From G963675935 sp963823895 (GTDB lineage Bacteria > Planctomycetota > Planctomycetia > Pirellulales > Thermoguttaceae), in contig CAWGNG010000028.1 of assembly GCA_963823895.1 (NCBI GenBank), positions 1 through 64,000 of the forward strand: DNA of 64,000 bases, written 5' to 3'. Within the stretch, counting starts at the first letter, position 1. Each line of letters starts with the position of its first letter. Made by a program: the position numbers and the translations under genes. The notes under the pieces are model-generated. The model was not told the DNA's origin and did no database searches. It saw only the letters and a list, made by a program, of their open reading frames with translations. This document shows positions 32,072 through 40,595 of the stretch, piece by piece.

Positions 32072-32680
32072 ATGAGCGCAGCCAAAGCAAAAAAACCGAG
32101 CAAGGCCGAAGAGGCAAAGGCGGCAGAGCCCATTCCAACGCCGCGCTTGCAGGAAAAGTACCACCAGGAAATCCTGCCCGCGCTCGGCAAGGCGCTCGGG
32201 CGGACCAACCGCATGTCGCTGCCCCGCTTGCAGAAGATCGTCATCAACATGGGCGTGGGCAAGGCGATCAGCGAAAAGAAGCACATGGAGGACGCGCTGG
32301 CCGCGATGACCTTAATCACCGGCCAAAAGCCGCAAGTCCGCCTGAGCCGCAAGTCGATCGCCAATTTCAAGCTCCGCGAGAATATGCCGATCGGCTGCAA
32401 GGTGACCTTGCGGGGAAAGCGGATGTGGGAGTTTCTTGACCGGCTGATCGCGATCGCGTTGCCGCGGGTCCGCGACTTTCGCGGGCTCGATCCCGACGCC
32501 TTCGACGGCCGCGGCAACTACAACCTCGGCCTGACCGAGCAGTTGGTCTTTCCCGAGTTGAACCCCGACAAGTTCACCACGCCGCAGGGAATGAACATTA
32601 CCTTGGTTACCAGCACGGAGAGCAACGACGAGGCCCGCGAGTTGTTTCGCCGGCTGGGAATGCCGCTGCGGGCGGCGTAG
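32072..32680 (+). CDS. rplE: Ribosomal protein L5
   Basis: Encodes 202 residues. After ~20 Lys/Ala-rich residues, PRLQEKYHQEILPALGKALG, LPRLQKIVINMGVGKAISEK and VTLRGKRMWEFLDRLIAIAL are L5, the 5S rRNA binder. The tail DEARELFRRLGMPLR is complete. A heptad repeat follows. Confidence 0.97.
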   Translation: MSAAKAKKPSKAEEAKAAEPIPTPRLQEKYHQEILPALGKALGRTNRMSLPRLQKIVINMGVGKAISEKKHMEDALAAMTLITGQKPQVRLSRKSIANFKLRENMPIGCKVTLRGKRMWEFLDRLIAIALPRVRDFRGLDPDAFDGRGNYNLGLTEQLVFPELNPDKFTTPQGMNITLVTSTESNDEARELFRRLGMPLRAA

Positions 32681-32685
32681 GAAAG

Positions 32686-32838
32686 TGGTCAGTGGCTAGT
32701 GGCCAGTGGCTAGTGCCAAACAGGATACAAAACAAGAGAAGCGGGATTTCGGTGGTGATCGTTGAAAGGGCGAGGTTGCAGCAGTTTCTGGCCACTGGCC
32801 ACTGGCCACTGACCACTAGCCACTGACCCCTAACCACT
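32686..32838. repeat. Heptad inverted repeat between rplE and rpsN
   Basis: GTGGTCAGTGGCTAGTGGCC and on at the left, GGCCACTGGCCACTGGCCAC and on at the right, in 7-bp steps. Here an SD (GAGGGA) lies between the arm and the rpsN ATG. Confidence 0.88.
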
Positions 32839-32857
32839 GTTTTCGAGGGAAGAATGT

Positions 32858-33043
32858 ATGGCCAGTAAATCGAAGATCGCCAAATTGGCCCGCAAGCCCA
32901 AGTTTTCCACGCGCCTGGTGCGGCGTTGTCGGATTTGCGGGCGTCCGCGTGCGGTGTATCAGAAGTTCGGGATCTGCCGCATCTGTTTCCGTAATCTCGC
33001 CGACGCAGGCTTGATTCCCGGTGTCCGGAAAGCGAGTTGGTAA
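32858..33043 (+). CDS. rpsN: Ribosomal protein S14 (zinc type)
   Basis: Encodes 61 residues. FSTRLVRRCRICGRPRAVYQ, then KFGICRICFRNLADAGLIPG with CxxC...CxxC, is the short zinc-binding S14 in the 30S head. SD GAGGGAAG precedes the ATG. rpsH follows after 15 nt. Confidence 0.97.
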   Translation: MASKSKIAKLARKPKFSTRLVRRCRICGRPRAVYQKFGICRICFRNLADAGLIPGVRKASW

Positions 33044-33058
33044 AGGGACCCTATAGCG

Positions 33059-33454
33059 ATGATGACCGACCCTATCGCCGACATGTTGACTCGCATCCGC
33101 AACGCGGTGCGGGTCGAACGGCCTCAAGTCGATATGCCCGCCTCCAAGGTCAAACGGGGACTGGCGGAAGTGCTCAAGCGCGAGGGCTACATTTGGGATT
33201 GGGAGGAAGTGGAGGCCAAGCCGGCGAACCATCTCCGCGTCCACCTCAAGTACGGCCCGAACGGCGAGCGCGTGATCCGCCGCATCCGCCGCGTCAGCAA
33301 ACCGGGCCGCCGCGTTTACAGCGGCGCCGCTGGATTGCGCCCGATCCTCGGCGGCCTCGGCATCTGTATCATCAGCACCAGCCGCGGCGTGATCAGCGAT
33401 CGGGAAGCACGACAGCGAAAACTCGGCGGCGAAGTGCTCTGCGAGGTTTGGTAA
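33059..33454 (+). CDS. rpsH: Ribosomal protein S8
   Basis: Encodes 131 residues. MTDPIADMLTRIRNAVRVER, VLKREGYIWDWEEVEAKPAN and STSRGVISDREARQRKLGGE are S8, a primary 16S binder in the platform. ATG 33062 is an in-frame alternative start. Confidence 0.97.
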   Translation: MMTDPIADMLTRIRNAVRVERPQVDMPASKVKRGLAEVLKREGYIWDWEEVEAKPANHLRVHLKYGPNGERVIRRIRRVSKPGRRVYSGAAGLRPILGGLGICIISTSRGVISDREARQRKLGGEVLCEVW

Positions 33455-33604
33455 TCGCGGCGCGGGATCGTTCCGCAAGCCAGGAAAAACAGAAGTTCGA
33501 TAAGACGACGGAATTGCTAACCGAGAACGGAAGATTTGAGATTGGAAATTGAAGACTTGCAATTGACAAGTTGCAGTCTTTGCTAAGAGACAGAAGTAAT
33601 CGCC

Positions 33605-34150
33605 ATGTCCCGGATTGGAAAAAAACCTGTGCCGGTTCCCGAGGGGGTCAAAGTCCAAGTCGCCGACCACACCATCATGGTCGAGGGCAAACTGGGCAAA
33701 CTCCAATGGGAATTTCGCCCGGAAGTCTCCGTCGCCTACGACGATGGGGCCAAGTCGATCACCGTCAGCCGGCAGGACGACGAACGGCAAAGCCGCGCGC
33801 TGCACGGCCTGACCCGCGCCCTGATCGTCAATATGCTGGTCGGCGTGACGCAAGGCTACGAGAGGCGTCTGGAAATCCAGGGCGTCGGCTACCTTGCCGC
33901 TGTGCAAGGGAAGATTCTCCAGCTCCGCGTCGGTTTGGCCAACGAGTTGCAAGTGCCGATCCCCGAGGGCATCAAAGTCAGCGTCCCCGACCAACAGCAC
34001 GTGGTGATCCAGGGCATCGAGAAGCAGAAGGTCGGCCACTTTGCCGCCTCGGTCCGCGCGCTGCGCAAGCCCGAACCGTACAAGGGCAAGGGGATCCGTT
34101 TCCTCGGCGAGGCGGTTCGCCGCAAACAGGGCAAGGCAATGGCGAAATAA
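33605..34150 (+). CDS. rplF: Ribosomal protein L6
   Basis: Encodes 181 residues. MSRIGKKPVPVPEGVKVQVA, ALHGLTRALIVNMLVGVTQG and LRKPEPYKGKGIRFLGEAVR are L6, which lies near the factor-binding site. A 150-nt gap before it has a short hairpin (AAGACTTGCAA...TTGCAGTCTT) at about 33551-33580. Confidence 0.97.
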   Translation: MSRIGKKPVPVPEGVKVQVADHTIMVEGKLGKLQWEFRPEVSVAYDDGAKSITVSRQDDERQSRALHGLTRALIVNMLVGVTQGYERRLEIQGVGYLAAVQGKILQLRVGLANELQVPIPEGIKVSVPDQQHVVIQGIEKQKVGHFAASVRALRKPEPYKGKGIRFLGEAVRRKQGKAMAK

Positions 34151-34169
34151 GATTGAAGTTGGGGCATTC

Positions 34170-34202
34170 TGTTGGGGTCGCAGTTAAACTGTCACCCCAA
34201 CA
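34170..34202. repeat. GTTGGGGT...ACCCCAAC hairpin between rplF and rplR
   Basis: TGTTGGGGTCGCAGTTAAAC and TGTCACCCCAACA form a near-perfect hairpin, a member of the GGTGGCAGTnnAACTGCCACC family also at 19888 and 63450. Confidence 0.75.
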
Positions 34203-34256
34203 GAGTGCCAACCGAAGTGTAAAGCCGCGACCACTGGCCGCGGGGAGGAATCGGCG

Positions 34257-34625
34257 ATGAGACACGATCGACAAATCGGCAAGCAACGCCAGCGGCGGGG
34301 CTTTCGCGTGCGCAATCGGCTGAAGCGCGACACCACCCGCCCCCGCCTGAGCGTCTTCCGCAGCCATCAGAACTTCTACGCCCAGATCATCGACAACGGC
34401 GCCGGCCGCACGTTGGTTTCGGCCAGCACCCAAGATAAGCAGCTTCGCGGCGAAATACGGTATGGCGGCAACAAGACCGCCGCCATCGTGGTGGGCAAAG
34501 CCATCGCCCAGCGGGCGCTCGAAGCCGGAATCAAGGAGGTCGTGTTTGACCGTCGCGAGTACAAGTATCACGGCCGCGTCGCCGCGTTGGCCCAGGCGGC
34601 GCGCGAGGCGGGATTGGTGTTTTAG
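34257..34625 (+). CDS. rplR: Ribosomal protein L18
   Basis: Encodes 122 residues. RNRLKRDTTRPRLSVFRSHQ, NFYAQIIDNGAGRTLVSAST and FDRREYKYHGRVAALAQAAR are L18, a 5S rRNA protein. GGGGAGGA precedes the ATG. A heptad repeat follows the stop. Confidence 0.97.
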   Translation: MRHDRQIGKQRQRRGFRVRNRLKRDTTRPRLSVFRSHQNFYAQIIDNGAGRTLVSASTQDKQLRGEIRYGGNKTAAIVVGKAIAQRALEAGIKEVVFDRREYKYHGRVAALAQAAREAGLVF

Positions 34626-34756
34626 TGTAGTGGAGAGTGGAGAGTGAGCAGTGGAGAGTGGAGAGTGCGAAGCCGCAAGCGGCCTGTTGGGCTGACCCCT
34701 AGCCCCTAGCCCCTAGCCCCGAGCCCCGAGCCCCGAGCCCCTAGCCCCTGACCCCT
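34626..34756. repeat. Heptad repeat between rplR and rpsE
   Basis: GGAGAGT heptads on the left (34632-34668), and CTAGCCC/CGAGCCC heptads on the right (34693-34755). The arms are of different families, so pairing is weak. The right arm ends 4 nt before the rpsE ATG without an SD. Confidence 0.8.
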
Positions 34757-34758
34757 TT

Positions 34759-35244
34759 ATGTCAACCGATACAGTTCAAGGACAATTGATCGACAAGGTC
34801 ATCAAGATTCGGCGGTGCGCCGCCGTGGTCAAAGGCGGCCGGCGGTTCAGCTTCACGGCGCTGGTGGTCGTCGGCGACGGCCAGGGCCGCGTCGGCTGGG
34901 GCTACGGCAAGGCCAATGAGGTGCCGCCGGCGGTGGAGAAGGCCGTCAAGGACGGCACCCGCAACCTGTTCCCTATCCACATGCAAGGCACCACGATTCC
35001 GCACACGGTCAAGGGCCAGTTTGGCGCCGCCCAGGTGATTCTGGTTCCCGCCGGGCCCGGTACGGGCGTCATCGCCGGCGCCGCCGTCCGCGCCGTCTGC
35101 GAAGCCTGCGGCCTGCGCGACATCCTCACCAAGAGCTTCGGCTCGACCAACCCGACCAACCTGGTGAAAGCCACGATTGAAGCCTTACAAGAACTTCGCT
35201 CGCAAGGCGAAGTCGAGCGCCTGCGGGGAGTCTCGCTCTCATGA
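34759..35244 (+). CDS. rpsE: Ribosomal protein S5
   Basis: Encodes 161 residues. VIKIRRCAAVVKGGRRFSFT, ALVVVGDGQGRVGWGYGKAN and VKGQFGAAQVILVPAGPGTG are S5, at the mRNA entry with S3 and S4. It overlaps rplO by ATGA (35241-35244). Confidence 0.98.
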   Translation: MSTDTVQGQLIDKVIKIRRCAAVVKGGRRFSFTALVVVGDGQGRVGWGYGKANEVPPAVEKAVKDGTRNLFPIHMQGTTIPHTVKGQFGAAQVILVPAGPGTGVIAGAAVRAVCEACGLRDILTKSFGSTNPTNLVKATIEALQELRSQGEVERLRGVSLS

Positions 35245-35732
35245 ACTTAAACGACGTCCATCACGGAATCCATAAGAACAAGGCGAGGAAGCGCATCGGC
35301 CGCGGCCTCGGCTCGGGCCAGGGCAAGACCGCCGGCCGCGGCAGCAAGGGGCAAGGCTCCCGCTCCGGCTCTTCCACCTCGCCGATTTTCGAAGGGGGCC
35401 AAATGCCCTTGGTCCGCCGCATCCCCAAACGCGGCTTCACCAACCAGTTCGCCGATACGGTCGCCATCGTTAATCTCGCCTTGCTGGAGAGGCATTTTCA
35501 GAGCGGCGACGAGGTTTCGCCCGAGACGATCGGCGGCAAGGGCCTCGTGCGGGGCAGCTACGACGTCCTCAAGGTCCTGGGCGACGGCGAGTTGACCAAG
35601 AGCCTGAAGATTTCGGCGCACCACTTCAGCCGTTCGGCGGCGGAAAAAATCGAGAAGGCCGGAGGACAAGCCGTCGTTCTGCCCGGCAAGAAGCCGGTGG
35701 TGAAGAACAAAATGAAAGTGAAAAAACAGTAA
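35241..35732 (+). CDS. rplO: Ribosomal protein L15
   Basis: Encodes 163 residues. MNLNDVHHGIHKNKARKRIG, GRGLGSGQGKTAGRGSKGQG and FEGGQMPLVRRIPKRGFTNQ are L15, an assembly protein next to the central protuberance. L30 (rpmD), often between rpsE and rplO, is absent. Confidence 0.97.
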   Translation: MNLNDVHHGIHKNKARKRIGRGLGSGQGKTAGRGSKGQGSRSGSSTSPIFEGGQMPLVRRIPKRGFTNQFADTVAIVNLALLERHFQSGDEVSPETIGGKGLVRGSYDVLKVLGDGELTKSLKISAHHFSRSAAEKIEKAGGQAVVLPGKKPVVKNKMKVKKQ

Positions 35733-35902
35733 GGGACTAGGGGTTAGGGACTAGGGGCTAGGGATTAGGGACTAGGGACTAGGGGCTAGGGACTAGTGGT
35801 CGTACTTCGAGCCCTGGCCCCTAATCCCTAGTCCCTAGTCCCTAGTCCCTAGTCCCTGATCCCTAGCCCCTGATCCCTAGCCCCTGACCCCTAGCCCCTT
35901 TT
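35733..35902. repeat. Longest heptad inverted repeat, between rplO and secY
   Basis: Left arm of nine to ten GGGACTA/GGGGCTA/GGGATTA units (35733-35796); right arm of about twelve CCCTAGT/CCCTGAT/CCCTAGC units (35813-35900). The spacer is only ~17 nt. A long hairpin is expected in RNA. Confidence 0.9.
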
Positions 35903-35920
35903 TTCCAGACGGATCGAGCC

Positions 35921-37288
35921 ATGTGGGGAAAAATTCGCGTCATCTTCACCATCCCGGAACTGCGCCAGAAGGTCGTGCTGACGCTGGTGCTGCTGGCCAT
36001 TTACCGGGTCGGCTGGCAGATTCCGCTGCCGATCATCGACCACACCAAGATGACGGCCTTCTTCAGCAAGGGCACGGCCGGCGGGCTGGGGGATATCTTC
36101 AATCAGGTCTCGCTGTTCAGCGCCAGCAACCTGAACCAGGCTACGATCTTCGGCTTGGGCATCATGCCCTATATTTCGGCGTCGATCATTTTCCAGTTGC
36201 TCGGCAGCGTCTATCCTCCCTTGGAAAAGCTGCAGAAGGAGGGGGAAACCGGGCGGAAAAAAATCAATGAGTACACGCGCTACGCCACCGTCCTGCTCTG
36301 TATCGGCCAAAGCTGGATATACGTGAAATACCTCATGGGTAGCGATGCGCACAACTCGTTCGTCTACCCGGAGTATCACACTTTCATCTGGCAATTGACC
36401 GGCGTGATGACGATGACCGCCGGCACGGTTTTTCTCATGTGGCTCGGCGAGCAAATCGACGAATACGGAATCGGCAACGGCATCAGCCTGTTGATTATGG
36501 CGGGCATTCTCGCCCGCATGTTCCCCGCCGCCTACAACGACATTATCAAGCCGATCGCGAACAAAGGACTGGAGTTGGGCGGCGGCTCGACGGCCGGCGG
36601 CATCGGCGTCGAGACGTTGCTGGTTCTGGCGGTGTTATTCGTGGCCGTCGTCTTCGGCATCGTGCTGATTACGCAGGGGCAGCGGCGTATCCCCACGCAG
36701 AGCGCCAAGCACGTTCGCGGCCGGCGAGTCTATGGCGGCACGCGGCAATACCTGCCGCTGCGGGTGAATCAGGCCGGCGTGATGCCCATCATCTTCGCCA
36801 GCAGCTTGCTGCTGTTCCCCTCCGTGATCTTCCAAGCTTTCGCCAACAAATACCCGAATAGCGTGTGGGTGTTCCTTAACCAGGTATTCAGCCGCGGCGA
36901 GCATACCTGGACCTACAACGTCCTTTATGTCTTGTTGATCTACTTCTTCTGCTATTTCTGGACCGCCATCTCCTTCAACCCGAAGGACATGTCGGACAAC
37001 CTGAAGAACTACGGCACCTTCATCCCGGGCTACCGGCCGGGGCGGCGAACCGCCGACTACTTGGAGAAAGTCATGGTGCGGATCACCTACGTGGGCGCCG
37101 GCTTTCTCGCGCTGGTGGCCGTGCTGCCCACGCTCGTCTCCGCCTGGCTCGGCGTCAACTACGCCTTGGCCAGCTTCTATGGCGGCACGAGCCTGCTGAT
37201 CGCCGTCAGCGTGGCCTTCGACCTGGTGCAAAAAATCGACAGCCACCTAGTGATGAGAAATTACAAGGGGCTCCTGGAGAAAGGGTAG
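35921..37288 (+). CDS. secY: Preprotein translocase subunit SecY
   Basis: Encodes 455 residues with ten hydrophobic segments, e.g. VVLTLVLLAIYRVGWQIPLP and VETLLVLAVLFVAVVFGIVL. GNGISLLIMAGILARMFPA and ARRIP-like QGQRRIPTQSAK are SecY landmarks. It forms the SecYEG channel for export and membrane insertion. Placement behind rplO is standard. Confidence 0.97.
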   Translation: MWGKIRVIFTIPELRQKVVLTLVLLAIYRVGWQIPLPIIDHTKMTAFFSKGTAGGLGDIFNQVSLFSASNLNQATIFGLGIMPYISASIIFQLLGSVYPPLEKLQKEGETGRKKINEYTRYATVLLCIGQSWIYVKYLMGSDAHNSFVYPEYHTFIWQLTGVMTMTAGTVFLMWLGEQIDEYGIGNGISLLIMAGILARMFPAAYNDIIKPIANKGLELGGGSTAGGIGVETLLVLAVLFVAVVFGIVLITQGQRRIPTQSAKHVRGRRVYGGTRQYLPLRVNQAGVMPIIFASSLLLFPSVIFQAFANKYPNSVWVFLNQVFSRGEHTWTYNVLYVLLIYFFCYFWTAISFNPKDMSDNLKNYGTFIPGYRPGRRTADYLEKVMVRITYVGAGFLALVAVLPTLVSAWLGVNYALASFYGGTSLLIAVSVAFDLVQKIDSHLVMRNYKGLLEKG

Positions 37289-37370
37289 CGAGTAGGGATT
37301 GGGGATTAGGGATTGGAGCAGCCACAGGCGACGGATGGCGCGCGTGAATCCAATCCCCAATCCCTTTTTG
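37289..37370. repeat. Heptad inverted repeat between secY and adk
   Basis: GGGATTGGGGATTAGGGATT at the left and CCAATCCCCAATCCC at 37348-37363 at the right, separated by about 35 nt. Confidence 0.8.
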
Positions 37371-37400
37371 TCCGCCGTCAACCACATAGGATCTGCGATC

Positions 37401-37958
37401 ATGCGCATGGTATTCATCGGTCCTCCCGGGGCGGGCAAGGGAACGCAAGCCGAGCGGCTGGTCAAGACCTACAAGATGGCCCACCTCTCCACCGGCGACC
37501 TGCTCCGCGCCGTGCGCGACGCCAAGACCGACGTCGGTCTGAAGGCCGACAAGTTCATGTCGTCCGGGGCGCTGGTGCCCGATGAGATCATCGTGGCGAT
37601 CATTGCCGAGCGACTGGCCAAGCCCGACTGCCGGCAAGGATACCTGTTGGACGGCTTCCCTCGCACCATCGCGCAGGCCGAGGCCCTCGACGCGATGCTG
37701 GCCGAAAAAGGCACGCCCTTGCACGTCGTCTTGGAGCTTCGCGTGCCCGAGGAGGAATTGTTCCGCCGCCTGGCCGGTCGCGGCCGGGCCGACGATGCGC
37801 CCGAAGTCATCCGCCAGCGACTCGTCGCTTATCGCAAGCAAACCGAGCCGCTCTTGGAATACTATGGCCGGCAAGGAGCGCTAAAGAGCATTGACGGGCT
37901 GGGAACGGTTGACGAGATTTTCGATCGCGCCAAGGCCGTGCTGGATGGCCTATTGTAG
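37401..37958 (+). CDS. adk: Adenylate kinase
   Basis: Encodes 185 residues. MVFIGPPGAGKGTQAERLVK is the P-loop, HLSTGDLLRAVRDAK the AMP-binding part and YLLDGFPRTIAQAEALD the conserved core. The LID is the short type (RLAGRGRADDAPEVIRQRLV). It converts ATP and AMP to two ADP. ATG 37401 or 37407 are possible starts. Usually map follows directly, but here a 790-bp cassette intervenes. Confidence 0.95.
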   Translation: MRMVFIGPPGAGKGTQAERLVKTYKMAHLSTGDLLRAVRDAKTDVGLKADKFMSSGALVPDEIIVAIIAERLAKPDCRQGYLLDGFPRTIAQAEALDAMLAEKGTPLHVVLELRVPEEELFRRLAGRGRADDAPEVIRQRLVAYRKQTEPLLEYYGRQGALKSIDGLGTVDEIFDRAKAVLDGLL

Positions 37959-37960
37959 GA

Positions 37961-37976
37961 GGCGACTCCTGTCGCC
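37961..37976. repeat. Left copy of a 16-bp inverted repeat flanking the unknown gene
   Basis: GGCGACTCCTGTCGCC at 37961-37976, preceded by TGTAGGA. The inverted partner GGTGACAGGAGTCGCC lies at 38752-38767 with one mismatch. Confidence 0.75.
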
Positions 37977-38002
37977 GGTCTTAAATACGGGACAACTATG
38001 TC

Positions 38003-38746
38003 ATGCGTCGGCGGCGAATCATTTTTTCGTTGATCGGTTGCCTCATTTCGCTGCTGGCTATTTCCCTCGCATCGGCCGGCGAAAACACCGACTCGCCCAA
38101 TCCGTCGCTGACACAGAAACAATGTGACGAACTAGTCTCTCGGCTGGTCAGCACGGCAAAGCCGCCTTTTTCCAAAGATTATGTGCTTGATGACGACGAG
38201 AGCCTCAAAAAGATCGACACGAAAGCCCAGGCTCGCGTCAAGCAGGCATACGATAAGCTGAGCGATATTTTTGCAGCGGCGCTGCCTGCCCTTGTAAGAC
38301 ACGCGTCTGACGGGCAGTTTTCGTATGTTTACGAAGATGTCGGTACGTCAGAGGTCGTCGTCAGGGCTGACGTTGGTGGGGCGTGTTGCAGAATCATCGA
38401 GGCGCACATCGAGGTCTATCGCGATCGATTGGTGCGATACGATTTTGCCGAAATCCCGCGTTGTCCTTCGTTTATCGCCAAGTGCGGCGGTGTGGAGAAG
38501 TGGTGGAAAACCCGAAAACACAAAGATGTCACCGTTTTGCAGCTCGAAGCGATCGAATGGGCGCTGACAATCGCAAAAACACGAGGGTTCCAAACGAGGC
38601 CGCAAGGCGACGCCGAAACGAATAAATTCGAGTCCGAGAAGGCGAAGAAGGACGCAATCAAGGCTCTCCAGAGCATGGCAGACGGCATACGGAATACGGG
38701 AAAACCAATTGTCGTTGAACATCACATTCAGTTCTTTGGCAAGTGA
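38003..38746 (+). CDS. Unknown secreted protein between adk and map
   Basis: Encodes 247 residues. A signal peptide (IIFSLIGCLISLLAISLASA) is followed by a mostly alpha-helical, charged protein; KDYVLDDDESLKKIDTKAQA and VLQLEAIEWALTIAKTRGFQ are examples. Two Cys pairs are present (GACCRIIEAH, FIAKCGG). No family recognised. Codon use looks less GC-rich than the neighbouring ribosomal genes. Flanking inverted repeats suggest it came in as a cassette. Confidence 0.65.
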   Translation: MRRRRIIFSLIGCLISLLAISLASAGENTDSPNPSLTQKQCDELVSRLVSTAKPPFSKDYVLDDDESLKKIDTKAQARVKQAYDKLSDIFAAALPALVRHASDGQFSYVYEDVGTSEVVVRADVGGACCRIIEAHIEVYRDRLVRYDFAEIPRCPSFIAKCGGVEKWWKTRKHKDVTVLQLEAIEWALTIAKTRGFQTRPQGDAETNKFESEKAKKDAIKALQSMADGIRNTGKPIVVEHHIQFFGK

Positions 38747-38751
38747 TTGTC

Positions 38752-38767
38752 GGTGACAGGAGTCGCC
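38752..38767. repeat. Right copy of the inverted repeat flanking the unknown gene
   Basis: GGTGACAGGAGTCGCC, the reverse complement of the left copy at 37961-37976 except for one base. It lies just before the map Shine-Dalgarno. Confidence 0.75.
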
Positions 38768-38788
38768 CCCTCTAAGGAGCAATTTGGT

Positions 38789-39577
38789 GTGGAGATTCTA
38801 CGATCGCCCAGGGAAATCGCCGAGATACGCAAGGCCGGGCTGCTGGTCTGGGAAGCGCACCGGTTGGCTGCGGCGATCATCCGGCCGGGAGTCACCACGG
38901 CGGAAATCGACGCGGTGATCGACCGCTTCTTCGCCCAGCATCGCGCCGTCCCGTTGTTCAAGGGCGTCGCCGGCACGGTGCCCTTTCCGGCGAGCACCTG
39001 CATTTCGGTCAACGAAGAAGTCGTCCACGGAATCCCCAGTACTCGGCAATTGATGGAGGGAGACATCGTCAGCATCGACACCGGCTGCAAGCTGAACGGC
39101 TGGTGCGGCGACGCCGCGGCGACGTACGCCGTCGGCCGCGTCGCCCCCGACGTGCGGCGGCTCTTGAACGTCTGCAAGAATACGCTCAATCTGGCCATCA
39201 CGCTGCTCGGGCGTTGCTCGCGTTGGAGCCAGGTCGCCGGCGAGATGGAGTCGTATGTCAAGAGGCACAAGTATTCGGTCGTCGAAGCATTCGTCGGCCA
39301 CGGCATCGGCCGCGACATGCACGAAGACCCGCAGGTGCCCAATTTCGTCAACAGCCAACTCCGCCGCGGCAACGGCGATTTTCGCTTGGCCCCCGGTCTG
39401 GTTCTCGCCATCGAGCCGATGGTCAATATGGGCACCAAGCGGGTGCGCACCAAGGCCGACTACTGGACCCAAGCGACCGCCGACGGCAAGCCGAGCGCCC
39501 ATTTCGAGCATACCGTGGCCATCACCGAACACGGCCCGGCCATACTGACCGCCGGCCCAAATGGAGAGACGTGGTAA
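38789..39577 (+). CDS. map: Methionine aminopeptidase, type I
   Basis: Encodes 262 residues from GTG 38789, which follows AAGGAG by 9 nt; homology (MEILRSPREIAEIRKAGLLV) starts there. TTG 38747 is an upstream alternative. Metal ligands: VSIDTGC and NGWCGDAAATYA (Asp), GHGIGRDMHE (His), LAIEPMVNMG and FEHTVAITE (Glu). The enzyme removes N-terminal Met. infA and rpmJ often follow map; here only rpmJ does. Confidence 0.94.
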   Translation: MEILRSPREIAEIRKAGLLVWEAHRLAAAIIRPGVTTAEIDAVIDRFFAQHRAVPLFKGVAGTVPFPASTCISVNEEVVHGIPSTRQLMEGDIVSIDTGCKLNGWCGDAAATYAVGRVAPDVRRLLNVCKNTLNLAITLLGRCSRWSQVAGEMESYVKRHKYSVVEAFVGHGIGRDMHEDPQVPNFVNSQLRRGNGDFRLAPGLVLAIEPMVNMGTKRVRTKADYWTQATADGKPSAHFEHTVAITEHGPAILTAGPNGETW

Positions 39578-39609
39578 GGAGTCGAGTCAAGACAACCCGA
39601 CGAATTTTG

Positions 39610-39701
39610 CTGTAGGGAACGCCCTCCGCGGCGTTCCGTGCCGGCGAGGAGAACGCCGTTTTTCGCGGCTCCCGGAACGCCGCGGAGGGCGTTCCCTACA
39701 G
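39610..39701. repeat. 28-bp perfect inverted repeat between map and rpmJ
   Basis: CTGTAGGGAACGCCCTCCGC and GGCGTTCC (39610-39637) are exactly inverted at 39674-39701, with a 36-nt loop. It occupies part of a 351-bp gap that otherwise holds only the promoter at 39855-39884. Confidence 0.9.
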
Positions 39702-39854
39702 GACCATATTGCGGCGAATCACTCAGGCTGTCCTGGCCGGCTAATAAAGACGAATGACGAAGAGAGAAACTAGGTAATTTAGGGGGTATTGATGAACTTC
39801 GACGGCTCGGGGCTGCAATAACCGGGCCGTAGCGAAAATTTTCTCCAGAGGCCC

Positions 39855-39884
39855 TTGTACGGTTTAGGGGCAGGCGCTTATACT
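39855..39884 (+). promoter_or_regulatory. Promoter of rpmJ-rpsM-rpsK-rpsD-rpoA-rplQ
   Basis: TTGTAC at 39855-39860 and TATACT at 39879-39884, 18 bp apart, about 45 nt before the rpmJ ATG. Confidence 0.65.
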
Positions 39885-39928
39885 GAGGTACTTTGCCCCG
39901 TTCCAGCAACCAGCCTGAGTGTGCCGTC

Positions 39929-40042
39929 ATGAAAGTGCGTGCCAGCGTCAAGCGAATTTGTGAAAGCTGCAAGATCGTCCGCCGCCGGGGGGTCATCTAC
40001 GTCGTGTGCAGCAACCCGCGGCACAAACAGCGCCAAGGTTAG
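39929..40042 (+). CDS. rpmJ: Ribosomal protein L36
   Basis: Encodes 37 residues. MKVRASVKRICESCKIVRRR followed by GVIYVVCSNPRHKQRQG is L36 with its CxxC...C...H zinc site. First gene of the alpha-type operon here. GTGCCGTC before the ATG gives no clear SD. Confidence 0.97.
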   Translation: MKVRASVKRICESCKIVRRRGVIYVVCSNPRHKQRQG

Positions 40043-40149
40043 CTCGCTACGGAGGTGTTGCGCGTCGCACGGCCGGAACAGGTGCAGACGAACGCCAGCC
40101 GCGCGGTTTGCGTCGTTTCCGGTCGTTCACAATCGAGGAGTGCCTGAGT

Positions 40150-40533
40150 ATGCCGCGTCTTCTGGGCGTTGATATACCGAACGATCGCCCCACCGTGATT
40201 TCGTTGACCTATCTCTACGGAGTCGGTCCGAAGATCGCGCGCGATCTGTGTCACAAGGCGGGCATCAATCCGCAAGGCCGCGCCCGCGAGCTTCGCGAGG
40301 ACGAACTGGCGCGGTTGGCGGCCCTGCTCGACAAAGATTACGTCGTCGAAGGGCAATTGCGGCGGCAGCGGAACCAAAACATCGCCCGGCTGAAAGACAT
40401 CGGCTGCTACCGCGGCATGCGGCATCGCCGCGGCCTGCCGGTTCGCGGCCAGCGCACCCGCACCAACGCGCGGACTCGCAAGGGCCCGAAGAAAACCGTC
40501 GCCGGCAAGAAGGGCGTCAAGGATCTGCGCTAA
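40150..40533 (+). CDS. rpsM: Ribosomal protein S13
   Basis: Encodes 127 residues from ATG 40150, behind GAGGAG. MPRLLGVDIPNDRPTVISLT, YLYGVGPKIARDLCHKAGIN and RGLPVRGQRTRTNARTRKGP are S13, which contacts the 50S central protuberance and P-tRNA. Confidence 0.97.
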   Translation: MPRLLGVDIPNDRPTVISLTYLYGVGPKIARDLCHKAGINPQGRARELREDELARLAALLDKDYVVEGQLRRQRNQNIARLKDIGCYRGMRHRRGLPVRGQRTRTNARTRKGPKKTVAGKKGVKDLR

Positions 40534-40595
40534 CAATCATCCCAAAGCATCGTTTCATAGCATAGTTCGTCTTTCCGCCAGGGAGTTCCAATTCG

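Noticed and set aside
35733..35902. CRISPR array in the rplO-secY gap
   Set aside because: Units are 7 bp without spacers of constant length and without cas genes; it is a heptad inverted repeat.
39578..39928. infA between map and rpmJ
   Set aside because: The gap holds a hairpin repeat and a promoter but no IF-1 frame.
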